Source: Alphaproteobacteria bacterium (GTDB lineage: Bacteria > Pseudomonadota > Alphaproteobacteria > UBA2966). From it: DNA of 34,666 nt. The stretch is from the NCBI GenBank assembly GCA_021296255.1, contig JAGWAU010000053.1, forward strand, positions 1,846-36,511, read 5' to 3'. The notes under the pieces are model-generated. The model saw only the letters and a list, made by a program, of their open reading frames with translations, was not told the origin of the DNA and made no database searches. A program made the position numbers and the translations under genes. Below are positions 16,169 through 24,360 of the stretch, piece by piece; the first letter of the stretch is position 1; every line of letters begins with the position of its first letter.

Positions 16169-16342
16169 GAAAGCGACGACAGCGTCGGCGAATTCTTCGG
16201 AACGTTCGTCGCCCTGAGCAAGCCCTTCAGAGCGTCTGAAAGGTGAGTGCCGGCCCGGGTGTTCTATGCTGCTGGTCGGGGCGCGCCCGAGGGCTTACCG
16301 GATCGCCGCCCGAGGGCGTCCAGGCCACCGACCTGAGCACCC

Positions 16343-16678
16343 TCAGGTGTCGAGGGAAGCAAGCGCCTCAGCCCTGGACGGGTGAATCGCCATGATCTTG
16401 TCGAAACCGATTATCTCGAAGACGTCCAGATTTTGGTGCGACATGGCCACAACCAACTTGGCGTCCCGGCTTGAAAGGTGTCTGGCGCCTCTGAAGAAGA
16501 CGCGAAGGCCCATGCTGTCGATGTAGGAGAGCTTCTCCATGTCTATGATCACCGCGCGGTCGCTGTCCTCGATCGCGGCTCTGATCGCCTCCTCGAACGC
16601 GGCGGCATTGGAGCCATTGATGTGCCCGTTCACCAGAACCGACAAGATATCGTCCTGCCGGTCCGTCCTAACGTCCAT
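16343..16678 (-). CDS. STAS-domain anti-sigma factor antagonist
   Basis: A 111-residue single STAS domain of SpoIIAA/RsbV type. Members bind an anti-sigma factor or kinase when unphosphorylated and release a sigma factor. Visible features are VNGHINGSNAAAFEEAIRAA, the core IIDMEKLSYIDSMGLRVFF with the phosphorylatable Ser in IDSMG, and the closing FEIIGFDKIMAIHPSRAEAL. Length is normal for the family. ATG 16678 has AGAGG eight bases upstream on the minus strand. No RsbW-like kinase, phosphatase or sigma gene lies within the window, so its partner is elsewhere. The FadR-type regulator gene upstream on the same strand is 429 bases away and is not an obvious operon partner. Confidence 0.92.
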   Translation of the reverse strand: MDVRTDRQDDILSVLVNGHINGSNAAAFEEAIRAAIEDSDRAVIIDMEKLSYIDSMGLRVFFRGARHLSSRDAKLVVAMSHQNLDVFEIIGFDKIMAIHPSRAEALASLDT

Positions 16679-17107
16679 CGCTTTGCCTCTACCGATCGCG
16701 ACTCCAGCAATTCACCGCTTCTTTCCTTTGCGGCTTCCGGGGCCGTCCCGGCCGGAAAACTTTCTCGTAACGAACATGATTTCAATACCGATTCCTGAAA
16801 CGGCGATCAGGAAATCCAATGCTCGACGGCGGAATTCGGGCGCGGGGGTGAGCGCTCGCGCGGGCCGCAACGCGACCTATCAAATTCACCATGATACTGC
16901 GCTTCAGCATCGTGGCGAACGCCTGCTGCTACGAGGATACCGACACCTTGCTCACCCTCGCCCTGCATCTCCGCTATGCGCTCTCCGCCCAGGGACACAG
17001 ACGGTGGCGACAGCCGGGGCCCGAACATATCCCGTGCCGAAACGCGCCGAGTCGCGGAAGATGGCACTGGTCGCGACGATCAATGCGTTGATGGCAGCAG
17101 TCAGAAA
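16679..17107. other. Gene-free stretch between the STAS and GntR genes
   Basis: I see no supported gene in these 429 bases; open frames on either strand give Arg/Pro-rich sequence without family character. TTCCGG (16735-16740) and CCGGAA (16752-16757) form a 6-bp stem near the STAS gene, possibly part of its leader. The promoter of the STAS gene should be here. The stretch also includes the 3' trailer of the GntR gene. Confidence 0.35.
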
Positions 17108-17869
17108 TCAGGCAGTCCTGGCACCAATCTTCCGGCGGCGCATCGCCTGCGCCGCATCGAAACGTTCACGCAGATACGCGGTCTGCTCCCGAATGGCTTG
17201 CGACGCTGCATCCGCATCCTTGGACCGCAATGCGGCCAGAATGTCCTCATGTTGCCGAACGATCACCTCGCGTTCACGCACTCGGAAGACCACCATGTTC
17301 TCGATGGGCTGCAGGGCTTCGATCACGGTGAACATGACGAACTTCAGGACCGAATTTTGAGTCGCGTCGGCGATGGCTCGATGAAACCGAACATCGGATG
17401 CGCAGAAATCCTCGTCTGAAATCGAAGCCTGTCGCTGTATTTCGATCTCTTGGGCCATCGCGTCGAGCTCCGCTTCCCCACAACAGGCTGCCGCCTGGCG
17501 TACACACAGCACCTCCAGTTCCTGGCGGGCTTCCAAGATCTCCGGGATTTTAAATTCACCCAGGCTGACCAGGAGCGCGGTAGCGGTCGTCAGGCTCGAG
17601 CTGACCTCCTCATGGCTCGGACGGTTGATGAAAGTACCGCCGGCCGGACCGCGCCGCGACCGGATCAAGCTCTGCGCCGCCAACCGTTTCAACGCCTCGC
17701 GTATAGTGGGTCGGGAGACTCGGAACTGGCGGGCGAGCTCTTCTTCGGTCGGGAGCTGGTCATCAGCCTTGAGGGTTCCATCGGTGATTGACTCCCGGAT
17801 TTGCTCGGCAATCTGCTTTGCAAGACTCGCCGTCATCAACGGTCCATAGCTCACTTTCGTCTTGGTCAA
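17108..17869 (-). CDS. FadR-subfamily GntR transcriptional regulator
   Basis: A DNA-binding regulator of about 253 residues. A winged helix occupies roughly residues 15-80 (IAEQIRESITDGTLKADDQL, PTEEELARQFRVSRPTIREA, LKRLAAQSLIRSRRG), and the FCD ligand-binding domain follows (EILEARQELEVLCVRQAA; DVRFHRAIADAT; RQHEDILAALRSKDADAASQ), with the D and H positions used for metal and carboxylate binding in FCD proteins. I place the start at TTG 17869 because GGGAG lies 7 bases upstream; ATG 17836 (MTASLAKQ) is the alternative. It is divergent from the large LIV operon starting at 18640, and such FadR regulators commonly control the neighbouring transporter and respond to its substrate or a derived acid. 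That link is inferred. Confidence 0.88.
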   Translation of the reverse strand: MTKTKVSYGPLMTASLAKQIAEQIRESITDGTLKADDQLPTEEELARQFRVSRPTIREALKRLAAQSLIRSRRGPAGGTFINRPSHEEVSSSLTTATALLVSLGEFKIPEILEARQELEVLCVRQAAACCGEAELDAMAQEIEIQRQASISDEDFCASDVRFHRAIADATQNSVLKFVMFTVIEALQPIENMVVFRVREREVIVRQHEDILAALRSKDADAASQAIREQTAYLRERFDAAQAMRRRKIGARTA

Positions 17870-18380
17870 CGTCAATCTCCCTTCTGACGGTAAGTAGTCT
17901 GCCGTGACGGGTCCGAAGTCGTCCAATCGCGGCCACTTCGACAATCACGCCCCGACGTTTCGAGGTTGTAATCGCGCAGACGAACGAGGGCTTGGCTCAA
18001 GACGCTCGACGGTGACGAGTCCAGGTCGCTCCCGACGCTGATCTGCGCGTAATCAAGCCCGCGCCTCTGCTCTATCCTTTCTGCGCGGCGCCGTCGCCGC
18101 CAAACTGGCGACGTCTTGCGCGATGGCGGTCGGAATGGGAACGCTGGTGTTCCGGGAGCACTGGCGCTTCGTCCGCATGGATGATCGTGGGCCCGCGACC
18201 CGCTGCAGGCGAGACGGCGACGCAGCCCGGAACCTTCCACAGCCCTCTTCCAACTCATGCCTCGTAGCTCCGAAGCGCGGCTTCGCTACAAGCGTTGACG
18301 AATGCAGCGAGTCAACGTGAGCGGTATTATCCCTCTTCGAAACCTCCTAGTTCATTATTCAGAAAAAAGCCGAATAACAA

Positions 18381-18399
18381 TGCACTACATAGTTGTGCA
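18381..18399. promoter_or_regulatory. Dyad TGCAC-N9-GTGCA, candidate regulator operator
   Basis: TGCAC (18381-18385) and GTGCA (18395-18399) form an inverted repeat in the AT-rich control region, and the centre ACTACATAGT is itself near-palindromic. It lies about 50 bases upstream of the predicted -35 box of the LIV operon. A GntR-family site is plausible but the match to known FadR-subfamily operators is only general. Confidence 0.3.
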
Positions 18400-18450
18400 G
18401 TCAGTATAGGTCAAACGACGGATCAGCCCCGGCTGGTTATGTTAATTTGC

Positions 18451-18480
18451 TTGACAAATATGCGGTGTAAAGAATCTACT
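18451..18480 (+). promoter_or_regulatory. Predicted sigma-70 promoter of the LIV operon
   Basis: TTGACA (18451-18456) is a perfect -35 box, followed after 18 bases by TCTACT (18475-18480), four of six matches to a -10 box. It is in the low-GC part of the control region and points to the binding-protein gene at 18640, giving a leader of about 150 bases. Confidence 0.45.
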
Positions 18481-18639
18481 GTATTGCGAACTGTGACCCC
18501 GGCCGCTCGCCGGACAGTCGGAACAATACGTACTTCGAGATGATTTGACGGCCTTGAGTGCGACCTGTTCGCTCCACCACCCTCAACAACCAACGGCTGT
18601 AACCTAGCCCATCGAAGTCTTCAAAGAGAGGAATCGACT

Positions 18640-19920
18640 ATGTCTGCAGTAAGATTGTCGACGACAGCTCTGGCCAGCATGGCTGTAGCCGCATTGATCG
18701 CATTCGCGCAGCCGGTGTCTGCTGCGGACGAACGCACAGTCAAGATCGCCGGATGGGGCGCCAAGTCCGGACCGTTGCGCTCGTTCGGTGTCAACTCCGA
18801 GGCTGTGCTCAAGGCGGCGGTGCAATCCATAAACGACTCCGGCGGCGTGAAACTGGGCGACGGCACCGTGGCCCAGATGGAGTTCACGTACTACGACTCC
18901 GCCTGCAACGCCGATCAGGCAATATCCGTCGCACGCAAGGTCGAATCGCAGACCGAAGCGTTGATCGGCATCGGACCGACATGCTCAGGCGCAGCGGCGG
19001 CCATGTACGGCATCTTCCAGAAAACGGTGGACGACGAGTCCGACACCGGCCTTCAGTTCCCCATTCTCACCGACACCGCGATCCGTCCCGGCCTAGCCAA
19101 GAAGTCCCAGTGGACTTTCCGCAATGTGCCCAACGAGATCACCATGTATGACGAGCTGTTCGCTTGGCTGCGCGCCCAGTATCCCGACGCCAAGACGATC
19201 TACGGCGGCACTGAGACCGACCAGGCGCATTCGAAGCTGACGTTCGCGATCGTCATCGTGCCGATGGCCAAGAAGCACGGCTTCGAGTGGGTCGGCGGGG
19301 GGATCGAAGGGGTCACCGGCAAGGTCAGGGAGGGCTACGAAAACGTGCTGGAGGTCTCGAAGTCGTCGAACTGGCTGATGGCCGATACGAACTTCTCGGT
19401 CCAGGCCCGTGCCTTCAAGAAATCGGGCGCCGACATGATGATCGTCTCCTCGCACCCGTTCACCACCTGCGGCATGTTGAAGGAGATGAAGCGTCAAAGG
19501 ATCAAGCCGAAGGTGCTGGTAGGGCTCACCAGCTCGTCCAGCGCGGAAACACTCAAGGGCTGTTCCGCTGCGGCGGAAGGCATGTACATCCCGACCGGCT
19601 TCGCGCCGATCACGGATGCTGCGGCGAAGGTCGCGGCGGCGGCCGAAGCGAATGGTGGGTCTGCCGACCTTCACAGCGCGGCTGCCTGGGAGAATGCGCA
19701 CATCATCAAGCAGGTGATCGAATCGACGGGGATCATGGCCAAGCCCGAGACTCTCAACGACGACCGGCGCAAGATCCGCGACGGTCTCGAGACCCTAGTC
19801 AAGGTCGATGGTCTTATGGGAGATATCGGACGCGTGCAGGACGAGGGTGAGTCTGTCAAGCCCTACGTCTTCGTGCAGGCCGACAGCGGTACGTGGAAGG
19901 TCGTCCACGATCCGCGCTAG
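18640..19920 (+). CDS. LIV-type ABC transporter periplasmic substrate-binding protein
   Basis: A 426-residue type I periplasmic binding protein (LivK/AmiC-like fold) that captures the substrate for the following permeases. Residues 1-28 are a signal peptide ending PVSA before ADERTVKIAGWG. The first lobe has GPLRSFGVNSEAVLKAAVQS and TYYDSACNADQAISVARKV; IGIGPTCSGAAAAM corresponds to the ligand-contacting Ser/Thr loop of LIV-BP. The second lobe includes SGADMMIVSSHPFTTCGMLK. Four mature cysteines could form disulfides. It is longer than LivK (about 345 mature), as is common for carboxylate, amide or aromatic-acid relatives, so the ligand need not be an amino acid. The start has agagagga upstream. 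It is the only binding protein for two permease sets downstream. Confidence 0.93.
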   Translation: MSAVRLSTTALASMAVAALIAFAQPVSAADERTVKIAGWGAKSGPLRSFGVNSEAVLKAAVQSINDSGGVKLGDGTVAQMEFTYYDSACNADQAISVARKVESQTEALIGIGPTCSGAAAAMYGIFQKTVDDESDTGLQFPILTDTAIRPGLAKKSQWTFRNVPNEITMYDELFAWLRAQYPDAKTIYGGTETDQAHSKLTFAIVIVPMAKKHGFEWVGGGIEGVTGKVREGYENVLEVSKSSNWLMADTNFSVQARAFKKSGADMMIVSSHPFTTCGMLKEMKRQRIKPKVLVGLTSSSSAETLKGCSAAAEGMYIPTGFAPITDAAAKVAAAAEANGGSADLHSAAAWENAHIIKQVIESTGIMAKPETLNDDRRKIRDGLETLVKVDGLMGDIGRVQDEGESVKPYVFVQADSGTWKVVHDPR

Positions 19921-19957
19921 CAAGTCTCCGGTAGAGTCGTGACTTGCTCGAGCGCGA

Positions 19958-19989
19958 GGTGAAAGGGGTCCGAATGATCCTCTTTCACC
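19958..19989 (+). terminator. Stem-loop between binding-protein and permease genes
   Basis: GGTGAAAGGGG (from 19958) pairs with CTCTTTCACC plus one G-U pair (ending 19989), about 11 bp, with no U-run. In LIV operons a hairpin here often lets the abundant binding-protein message outlast the permease message. A CAAGTC/GACTTG dyad (19921-19946) directly precedes it. Confidence 0.45.
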
Positions 19990-20033
19990 ATACCGCCGGG
20001 CGGGAACGGCTGTTCGAAGGACGTGCGGGAACG

Positions 20034-20057
20034 TGACCGGGTTGGCCGGCCCGGTCA
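20034..20057 (+). repeat. Inverted repeat TGACCGGG/CCCGGTCA in the livK-livH gap
   Basis: Perfect 8-bp arms at 20034-20041 and 20050-20057 with an 8-base loop containing GGCC. It lies 66 bases before the first permease start. It may be a second mRNA-stabilising or attenuating hairpin, or a protein-binding dyad. Confidence 0.4.
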
Positions 20058-20122
20058 TGTGCGTTACGGTCCGGCGAGGTTGGCTGACGCCCCGTACGCT
20101 GGGGGGCGAGTGACATCAGGCC

Positions 20123-21019
20123 ATGGGTGATTTTTGGTTCGAGTTCGTCGAGATTACCCAGACCATCGGCGATGGCCTGTTGTTCGGCGCGACCTATGCT
20201 CTGATCGGGATCGGCTTCACGCTGATCTTCGGCGCCATGGGCAAGCTCAACATGACCTATGCCGCGGCCTCCCTGGCCGGAGCGTACGTGGGCCTAGCCG
20301 CATTCACCCTCGTCAATGCGTCGGCCTTGGTCGTCTTCTTGGTCTCGGCCCTCGCCTCGGGGCTCGTGGGTTTCATCGTGTACGTGGCCTGCTTCAGGTT
20401 CATTCCGATTGACAACCATCTCGCTGCCTTGATGGCCTCGATCGGGGCGCTGTTCTTCATCGATGAGATCATCGTGCATGCCACCGACGGCTCGCCGCTC
20501 ACGTTTCCGGCCATGTTCGACGACGTGATGCTCGAGCTGGGTTCTTACGGAATACGCGGCGACCTCCTATTCGTGTTTGCGGTGTGCATCGCCGGCACCT
20601 TCGGCCTGCTCTACGTGCTCTACCGAAGCCGACTGGGCTTGGCGACGCGAGCTGTGTCTCAGCAGGACGTGGCGGCCCGGCTTTGCGGTATCGACGTCCA
20701 CCGGACCAATGCCGTCACCTTCGTTCTCGCGGGCCTGCTAGGCGGCATCGCGGGGTCGATGACGGCGGCCGCGGTCGGCGTACTTTCGCCGCTGATCACG
20801 GTGCCGCTCACGATCAAGGGCCTGATCGTCACGGTCATCGGGGGGCTGGGATCGATTCCGGGGGCCATCGCGGCCGGCCTGCTGGTCGGCGGGCTCGAGA
20901 ACGTGTTCCTGTACTTCCGGGGCGTCAACGAACGCGACATGTACGTGCTGCTGCTGCTCTTCGTGTTTCTGATCTTCCGGCCGCACGGGATTTTCGGGTC
21001 GGCCATCGACCGGGACTGA
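20123..21019 (+). CDS. LIV-type ABC permease, LivH family (set 1)
   Basis: A 298-residue inner-membrane permease of the branched-chain amino-acid type with about eight membrane segments. Family marks are GLLFGATYALIGIGFTLIFG (19-38), GKLNMTYAAASLAGAY and the cytoplasmic coupling-region sequence TRAVSQQDVAARLCGIDVHR. The C-terminal half has GGIAGSMTAAAVGVLSP and GGLGSIPGAIAAGLLVGGLE, near the end RPHGIFG. It pairs with the LivM protein six bases downstream. ATG 20123 is the first plausible start; the ribosome site is weak (atcagg). Sequence differs clearly from the second LivH at 23458, so the two are not a recent duplication. Confidence 0.92.
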   Translation: MGDFWFEFVEITQTIGDGLLFGATYALIGIGFTLIFGAMGKLNMTYAAASLAGAYVGLAAFTLVNASALVVFLVSALASGLVGFIVYVACFRFIPIDNHLAALMASIGALFFIDEIIVHATDGSPLTFPAMFDDVMLELGSYGIRGDLLFVFAVCIAGTFGLLYVLYRSRLGLATRAVSQQDVAARLCGIDVHRTNAVTFVLAGLLGGIAGSMTAAAVGVLSPLITVPLTIKGLIVTVIGGLGSIPGAIAAGLLVGGLENVFLYFRGVNERDMYVLLLLFVFLIFRPHGIFGSAIDRD

Positions 21020-21025
21020 CGGGCG

Positions 21026-21928
21026 ATGTCATACTACCTCGGACTCGTCCAGCTCATCGGGATTCATACCCTCCTCGGACTGTCCGCCTACGTCCTGATG
21101 CTGACCGGCCAGCTCTCCCTGGGACAGGCCGGCTTTTTTGCGATTGGGGCCTACTCCGCGGGCATTCTCACCGTCATCTTCGAGCTGCCGATTCTTCCGG
21201 CGCTGCTTGCGGCCGCCGCCATCGCGTCGTTCTTCGCGTTCCTCGTCGGCTTTCCCGCCCTGCGGGTCAAAGGCTTGATGCTCGTGGTGGCGACCATCGC
21301 CTTCAGCGAGTTCGTTCGCCTGTTCTTTTTCAATCTGAGCTGGCGCGTGCCGCGCGGCGACATCGAGGTCGGACCGGACAGCACCAACGGCTTTCGGGAG
21401 ATACGCTTCTTCGTGGCGAACGGCTGGTCGGCATGGGAGATCACCGCCTTCGTTTGGATCTTCGTCATCCTGGTCATGGCGGCGCTGTGGTGGACGGACC
21501 GCTCGCGCGCCGGAGCGGTGTTGCGAGCGGTCGGAGAGGACGAGCTCGCGGCCCAGAGCGTGGGGATCAATCTCACCGCCGTCAAGGTGACGGCCATGAC
21601 CGCCGGCGGCTTCATTGCCGGCATCGGCGGGGCGCTCTATGCGCACACCGCGACCTACGTCGATCACCTCACTTTCACGGTGCTTCTCGCGACCTTCGCG
21701 ATCGCCTATCCGATCCTCGGTGGCCTGTCCAGCGTGTTCGGCACCCTGGTGGCGGTGATTTTCATTCAAGGGGTGCTCGTGGAAGGGCTCCGCTTCCTCG
21801 GCGACTGGCGCAACATCGTGTTCGGACTGCTGATCATCGCCGCGATGAACCTGAAGCCTTCCGGTCTGTTCGATGCACGCACCGCTCAGGTTTTGAAGCG
21901 GGCGGTCGGTCTGGGCGGCAAGGATTAG
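21026..21928 (+). CDS. LIV-type ABC permease, LivM family (set 1)
   Basis: A 300-residue inner-membrane permease. It begins with IGIHTLLGLSAYVLMLTGQL and continues SLGQAGFFAIGAYSAGI, the usual LivM opening. The middle holds GPDSTNGFREIRFF, the periplasmic loop, and the coupling helix region VLRAVGEDELAAQSVGINLT. GGFIAGIGGALYAHTATYVD and ILGGLSSVFGTLVAVIF complete the pattern. It starts six bases after livH and ends four bases before the GTG of livG. It forms the heterodimeric pore with the first LivH. Confidence 0.92.
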   Translation: MSYYLGLVQLIGIHTLLGLSAYVLMLTGQLSLGQAGFFAIGAYSAGILTVIFELPILPALLAAAAIASFFAFLVGFPALRVKGLMLVVATIAFSEFVRLFFFNLSWRVPRGDIEVGPDSTNGFREIRFFVANGWSAWEITAFVWIFVILVMAALWWTDRSRAGAVLRAVGEDELAAQSVGINLTAVKVTAMTAGGFIAGIGGALYAHTATYVDHLTFTVLLATFAIAYPILGGLSSVFGTLVAVIFIQGVLVEGLRFLGDWRNIVFGLLIIAAMNLKPSGLFDARTAQVLKRAVGLGGKD

Positions 21929-21932
21929 ACCG

Positions 21933-22709
21933 GTGCTCGAGCTGCGCGGACTATCGAAGCACTTCGGCGGGGTCAAGGCACTCGACGGGCTGGACCTGAC
22001 CGTCGACGAGGGTGATATCTTCGGCTTGATTGGCCCCAACGGGTCGGGCAAGAGCACCACGATCAACCTGATCTGCGGCGTGTACGGAGAAACGGCCGGT
22101 ACGGTTCACTTCCGGGGGAACCTGATGAACGGCAAGCCCCCGCACACGCGATTGAGAGCGGGAATCGCCCGCACGTTCCAGAACATCCGCCTGTTTCCGA
22201 ACCTCACGGTGTGGCAGAACCTGTGGGTGGCGCAGAACTCGTCCCAGGACGTCTCCGCGCACGGCTTTCTGCCGCGCTGGTTCGGCGCCACCCGCCGGAC
22301 GCGGAAGGAGATCGCCCGGCTGCTCGAGCTCGCCGATCTGGGACACAAGGGCGATGAGCTCGCGTCCAATCTCGCATTCGGAGAGCAGCGACGGCTGGAG
22401 TTCGCACGTGCCGCAGCGGCTCGCCCGAAGCTGCTGCTGCTCGACGAGCCGGCAGCGGGCATGAGCCGGCAGGAGATCGATAATTTGGGCCGGCGCATTC
22501 GCCGGATGCGTGACTCGGGAGTGACGATTCTGCTCGTCGAGCACGTGATGGAACTCGTCATGGGCGTGACGGAGCAGATCGCGGTCCTCAACTTCGGGTA
22601 CAAAATCGCCTTCGGCACTCCGGGCGAGGTGCAGCGCGACAAGGCGGTGCAAGAGGCCTATCTCGGGACATCCGCCTCGAAGTCCCGCCCGGTCGATGGG
22701 AGCGCCTGA
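21933..22709 (+). CDS. LIV-type ABC ATPase, LivG family (set 1)
   Basis: A 258-residue ATP-binding subunit. Walker A is GPNGSGKST (33-41), Q-loop RTFQNIRLFPNLTVWQN, signature NLAFGEQRRLEFARA (the usual LivG variant of LSGGQ) and Walker B LLLLDEPAAGMS, with the switch His in LLVEHVME. The start is GTG 21933, four bases after the livM stop. It works with LivF as one half of the ATPase dimer. The C-terminal tail (LGTSASKSRPVDGSA) is short. Confidence 0.93.
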   Translation: MLELRGLSKHFGGVKALDGLDLTVDEGDIFGLIGPNGSGKSTTINLICGVYGETAGTVHFRGNLMNGKPPHTRLRAGIARTFQNIRLFPNLTVWQNLWVAQNSSQDVSAHGFLPRWFGATRRTRKEIARLLELADLGHKGDELASNLAFGEQRRLEFARAAAARPKLLLLDEPAAGMSRQEIDNLGRRIRRMRDSGVTILLVEHVMELVMGVTEQIAVLNFGYKIAFGTPGEVQRDKAVQEAYLGTSASKSRPVDGSA

Positions 22710-22713
22710 GCCC

Positions 22714-23430
22714 ATGCTGAGCATTCGAGACCTCGTCACTGCCTATGGCAACATCGAGGCGCTGCGAGGCATCAGCCTCGACGCGGCCGAGGGCGAGATC
22801 ACGTGTCTGCTAGGCCCCAACGGCGCCGGCAAGACCACGACCATGTTCACCATCGCAGGGATCCTCGCCGCCAGGTCCGGCTCCGTGGTCCTGGACGGCG
22901 AAGACCTGACCCGGCTGCCGGCCGCCAAGGTGGTGTCCAGAGGCATCGCACTGGTGCCGGAGAACCGCCTGGTGTTCCCGCGCATGGATGTCAAGGAGAA
23001 CCTTCACGCCGGCGCGTACGCCAGACGGGCTCCTGCGGCGGAGGTCGCGGCCGACATCGCGGATATCTACCGGCGCTTTCCTCGTCTGGAAGAACGCAAG
23101 GGTCAGCTCGCCGGCACCCTGTCCGGAGGCGAGCAGCAGATGCTGGCTATCGCCAGGGGGCTGATGACCCGTCCCAGGATCTTGCTCATGGACGAGCCGT
23201 CCGTCGGCCTGGCGCCCCTCGTCGTCGAGGAGATCTTCGACATCATCCGCGAGTTGAACGCCGAGGGGGTCACGATTCTTCTGGTCGAGCAGAACGCCCG
23301 CATGGCGCTCGACGTGGCACACAGGTTCTATCTCATCGAAAGTGGCGAGATCACCTTCTCGGGGTCACCCGGCGAGCTCGAAGAGGACGAGGTCATTCGC
23401 CGGGCCTACCTCGGGACACAGAAGGTGTAA
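22714..23430 (+). CDS. LIV-type ABC ATPase, LivF family (set 1)
   Basis: A 238-residue ATP-binding subunit. Walker A is GPNGAGKTT, signature GTLSGGEQQMLAIARG, Walker B ILLMDEPSVGLAP, and the D-loop/switch region ends ILLVEQNARMAL. I use ATG 22714 (MLSIRDLVTAYG), four bases after the livG stop, since LivF proteins begin here; an ATG at 22696 would overlap livG and add six residues. The C-terminus, ending YLGTQKV, is typical. The gap to the second livH is 27 bases and carries ggggagg. Confidence 0.93.
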   Translation: MLSIRDLVTAYGNIEALRGISLDAAEGEITCLLGPNGAGKTTTMFTIAGILAARSGSVVLDGEDLTRLPAAKVVSRGIALVPENRLVFPRMDVKENLHAGAYARRAPAAEVAADIADIYRRFPRLEERKGQLAGTLSGGEQQMLAIARGLMTRPRILLMDEPSVGLAPLVVEEIFDIIRELNAEGVTILLVEQNARMALDVAHRFYLIESGEITFSGSPGELEEDEVIRRAYLGTQKV

Positions 23431-23457
23431 CCATTCCCCGAATCGGGGAGGCGCGCT

Positions 23458-24357
23458 GTGATCGATTTCGTCCAGAATACCGTCGACGGGATCATGTTCG
23501 GCTCGTCCTACGCGTTGCTGGCGATCGGCTTCACCATCGTCTTCGGCGTGATGCGCCGGATCAACCTCGCATTCGGCGCCACCATCATGCTTGGCGCCTA
23601 CGCCGGCACATGGCTGCACGTGCACTATCAGGTCCACGTGCTGGTCGTCGTCCTGACGACAGTGGTGTGCACCGTCCTGGTCGGCATCTACGTGGAGCGG
23701 CTGTGTTTCCATGCCGTTCGCCGCGATGCCGCGCTCGCGTCCATGGTGTCGAGCTTCGTGGTCTGGATGCAGTTGGAAGAAGTCGCGATCCACCTGCTAC
23801 CCGAGCGCACCTATTCTTTTCCTTCCCTCATCGTCGCCGGCTCCTTCGAGCTCGGACCCTTCCTGTTACGCGGCGAGCAGATCACGATGCTGGTGCTGGC
23901 GGCGGTCATGGTCGGAGCCCTGCACCTTCTGCTGCACCGTACCCGCTATGGCCTGGCGTTGCGAGCGATCTCGGAGAGCCCACGGGCAGCCGCCTACATG
24001 GGCATCGACGCAGCATGGGTCATGCTGTGCGCCTTCGCGCTGGTGTCCCTGGTCGGCGCGGTTGCAGGATACGCCATCCTGGCCACGGATGAGCAGATCA
24101 CGCCCTTCTTCGGCCTGTGGGCCACCTTCAAGGGTCTCATCGCGATGATGCTGGGCGGCATGGGGTCTCTGCCCGGAGCGATCCTGGGCGGCCTCCTGCT
24201 TGGCGTGGTCGAGGCCCATGCCCAGTGGTACCTGGGCAACGAATACAAGGATCTGAGCGCCTACGTGCTGCTGTTCGCGATGCTGGTGCTGCGGCCCGGC
24301 GGCTTGCTGGGTCAGCGGATTCTCGGCCGCGAGGAGCTCGCCTTCCGGCGAGTTTGA
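23458..24357 (+). CDS. LIV-type ABC permease, LivH family (set 2)
   Basis: A 299-residue inner-membrane permease starting at GTG 23458 behind ggggagg. Family marks are MFGSSYALLAIGFTIVFGVM (12-31), RRINLAFGATIMLGAYAGTW, and the coupling region LRAISESPRAAAYMGIDAAW. GGMGSLPGAILGGLLLGVVE and LRPGGLLGQRILGREE close it. It is homologous to, but clearly different from, the first LivH. It has no binding-protein gene of its own before it, so it probably shares the one at 18640, or one encoded elsewhere. Confidence 0.92.
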   Translation: MIDFVQNTVDGIMFGSSYALLAIGFTIVFGVMRRINLAFGATIMLGAYAGTWLHVHYQVHVLVVVLTTVVCTVLVGIYVERLCFHAVRRDAALASMVSSFVVWMQLEEVAIHLLPERTYSFPSLIVAGSFELGPFLLRGEQITMLVLAAVMVGALHLLLHRTRYGLALRAISESPRAAAYMGIDAAWVMLCAFALVSLVGAVAGYAILATDEQITPFFGLWATFKGLIAMMLGGMGSLPGAILGGLLLGVVEAHAQWYLGNEYKDLSAYVLLFAMLVLRPGGLLGQRILGREELAFRRV

Positions 24358-24360
24358 GAG

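Larger units (their letters stand above)
17870..18639. other. Long divergent control region between the GntR gene and the LIV operon
   Basis: About 770 bases. The half next to the LIV operon (18310-18500) is clearly AT-richer than the window and carries the promoter and dyads listed separately. The half next to the GntR gene has two overlapping minus-strand open frames with protein-like pieces (SVPIPTAIAQDVASLAATAP near 18075-18140, and DYAQISVGSDLDSSPSSVLS near 18000-18060) in different frames. These could be the worn remnant of one gene; I cannot name the family. No tRNA or terminator was seen. Confidence 0.4.

Noticed and set aside
16284..16317. Direct repeat CGCCCGAGGGC twice
   Set aside because: Only two short copies between convergent genes; probably chance in GC-rich DNA.
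16807..17067. 86-codon minus-strand open frame
   Set aside because: Ser/Arg/Pro-rich with no ribosome site or family resemblance; likely non-coding.
21029..22066. 345-codon minus-strand open frame over livM
   Set aside because: Charged low-complexity antisense of a membrane protein gene with clear LivM motifs.
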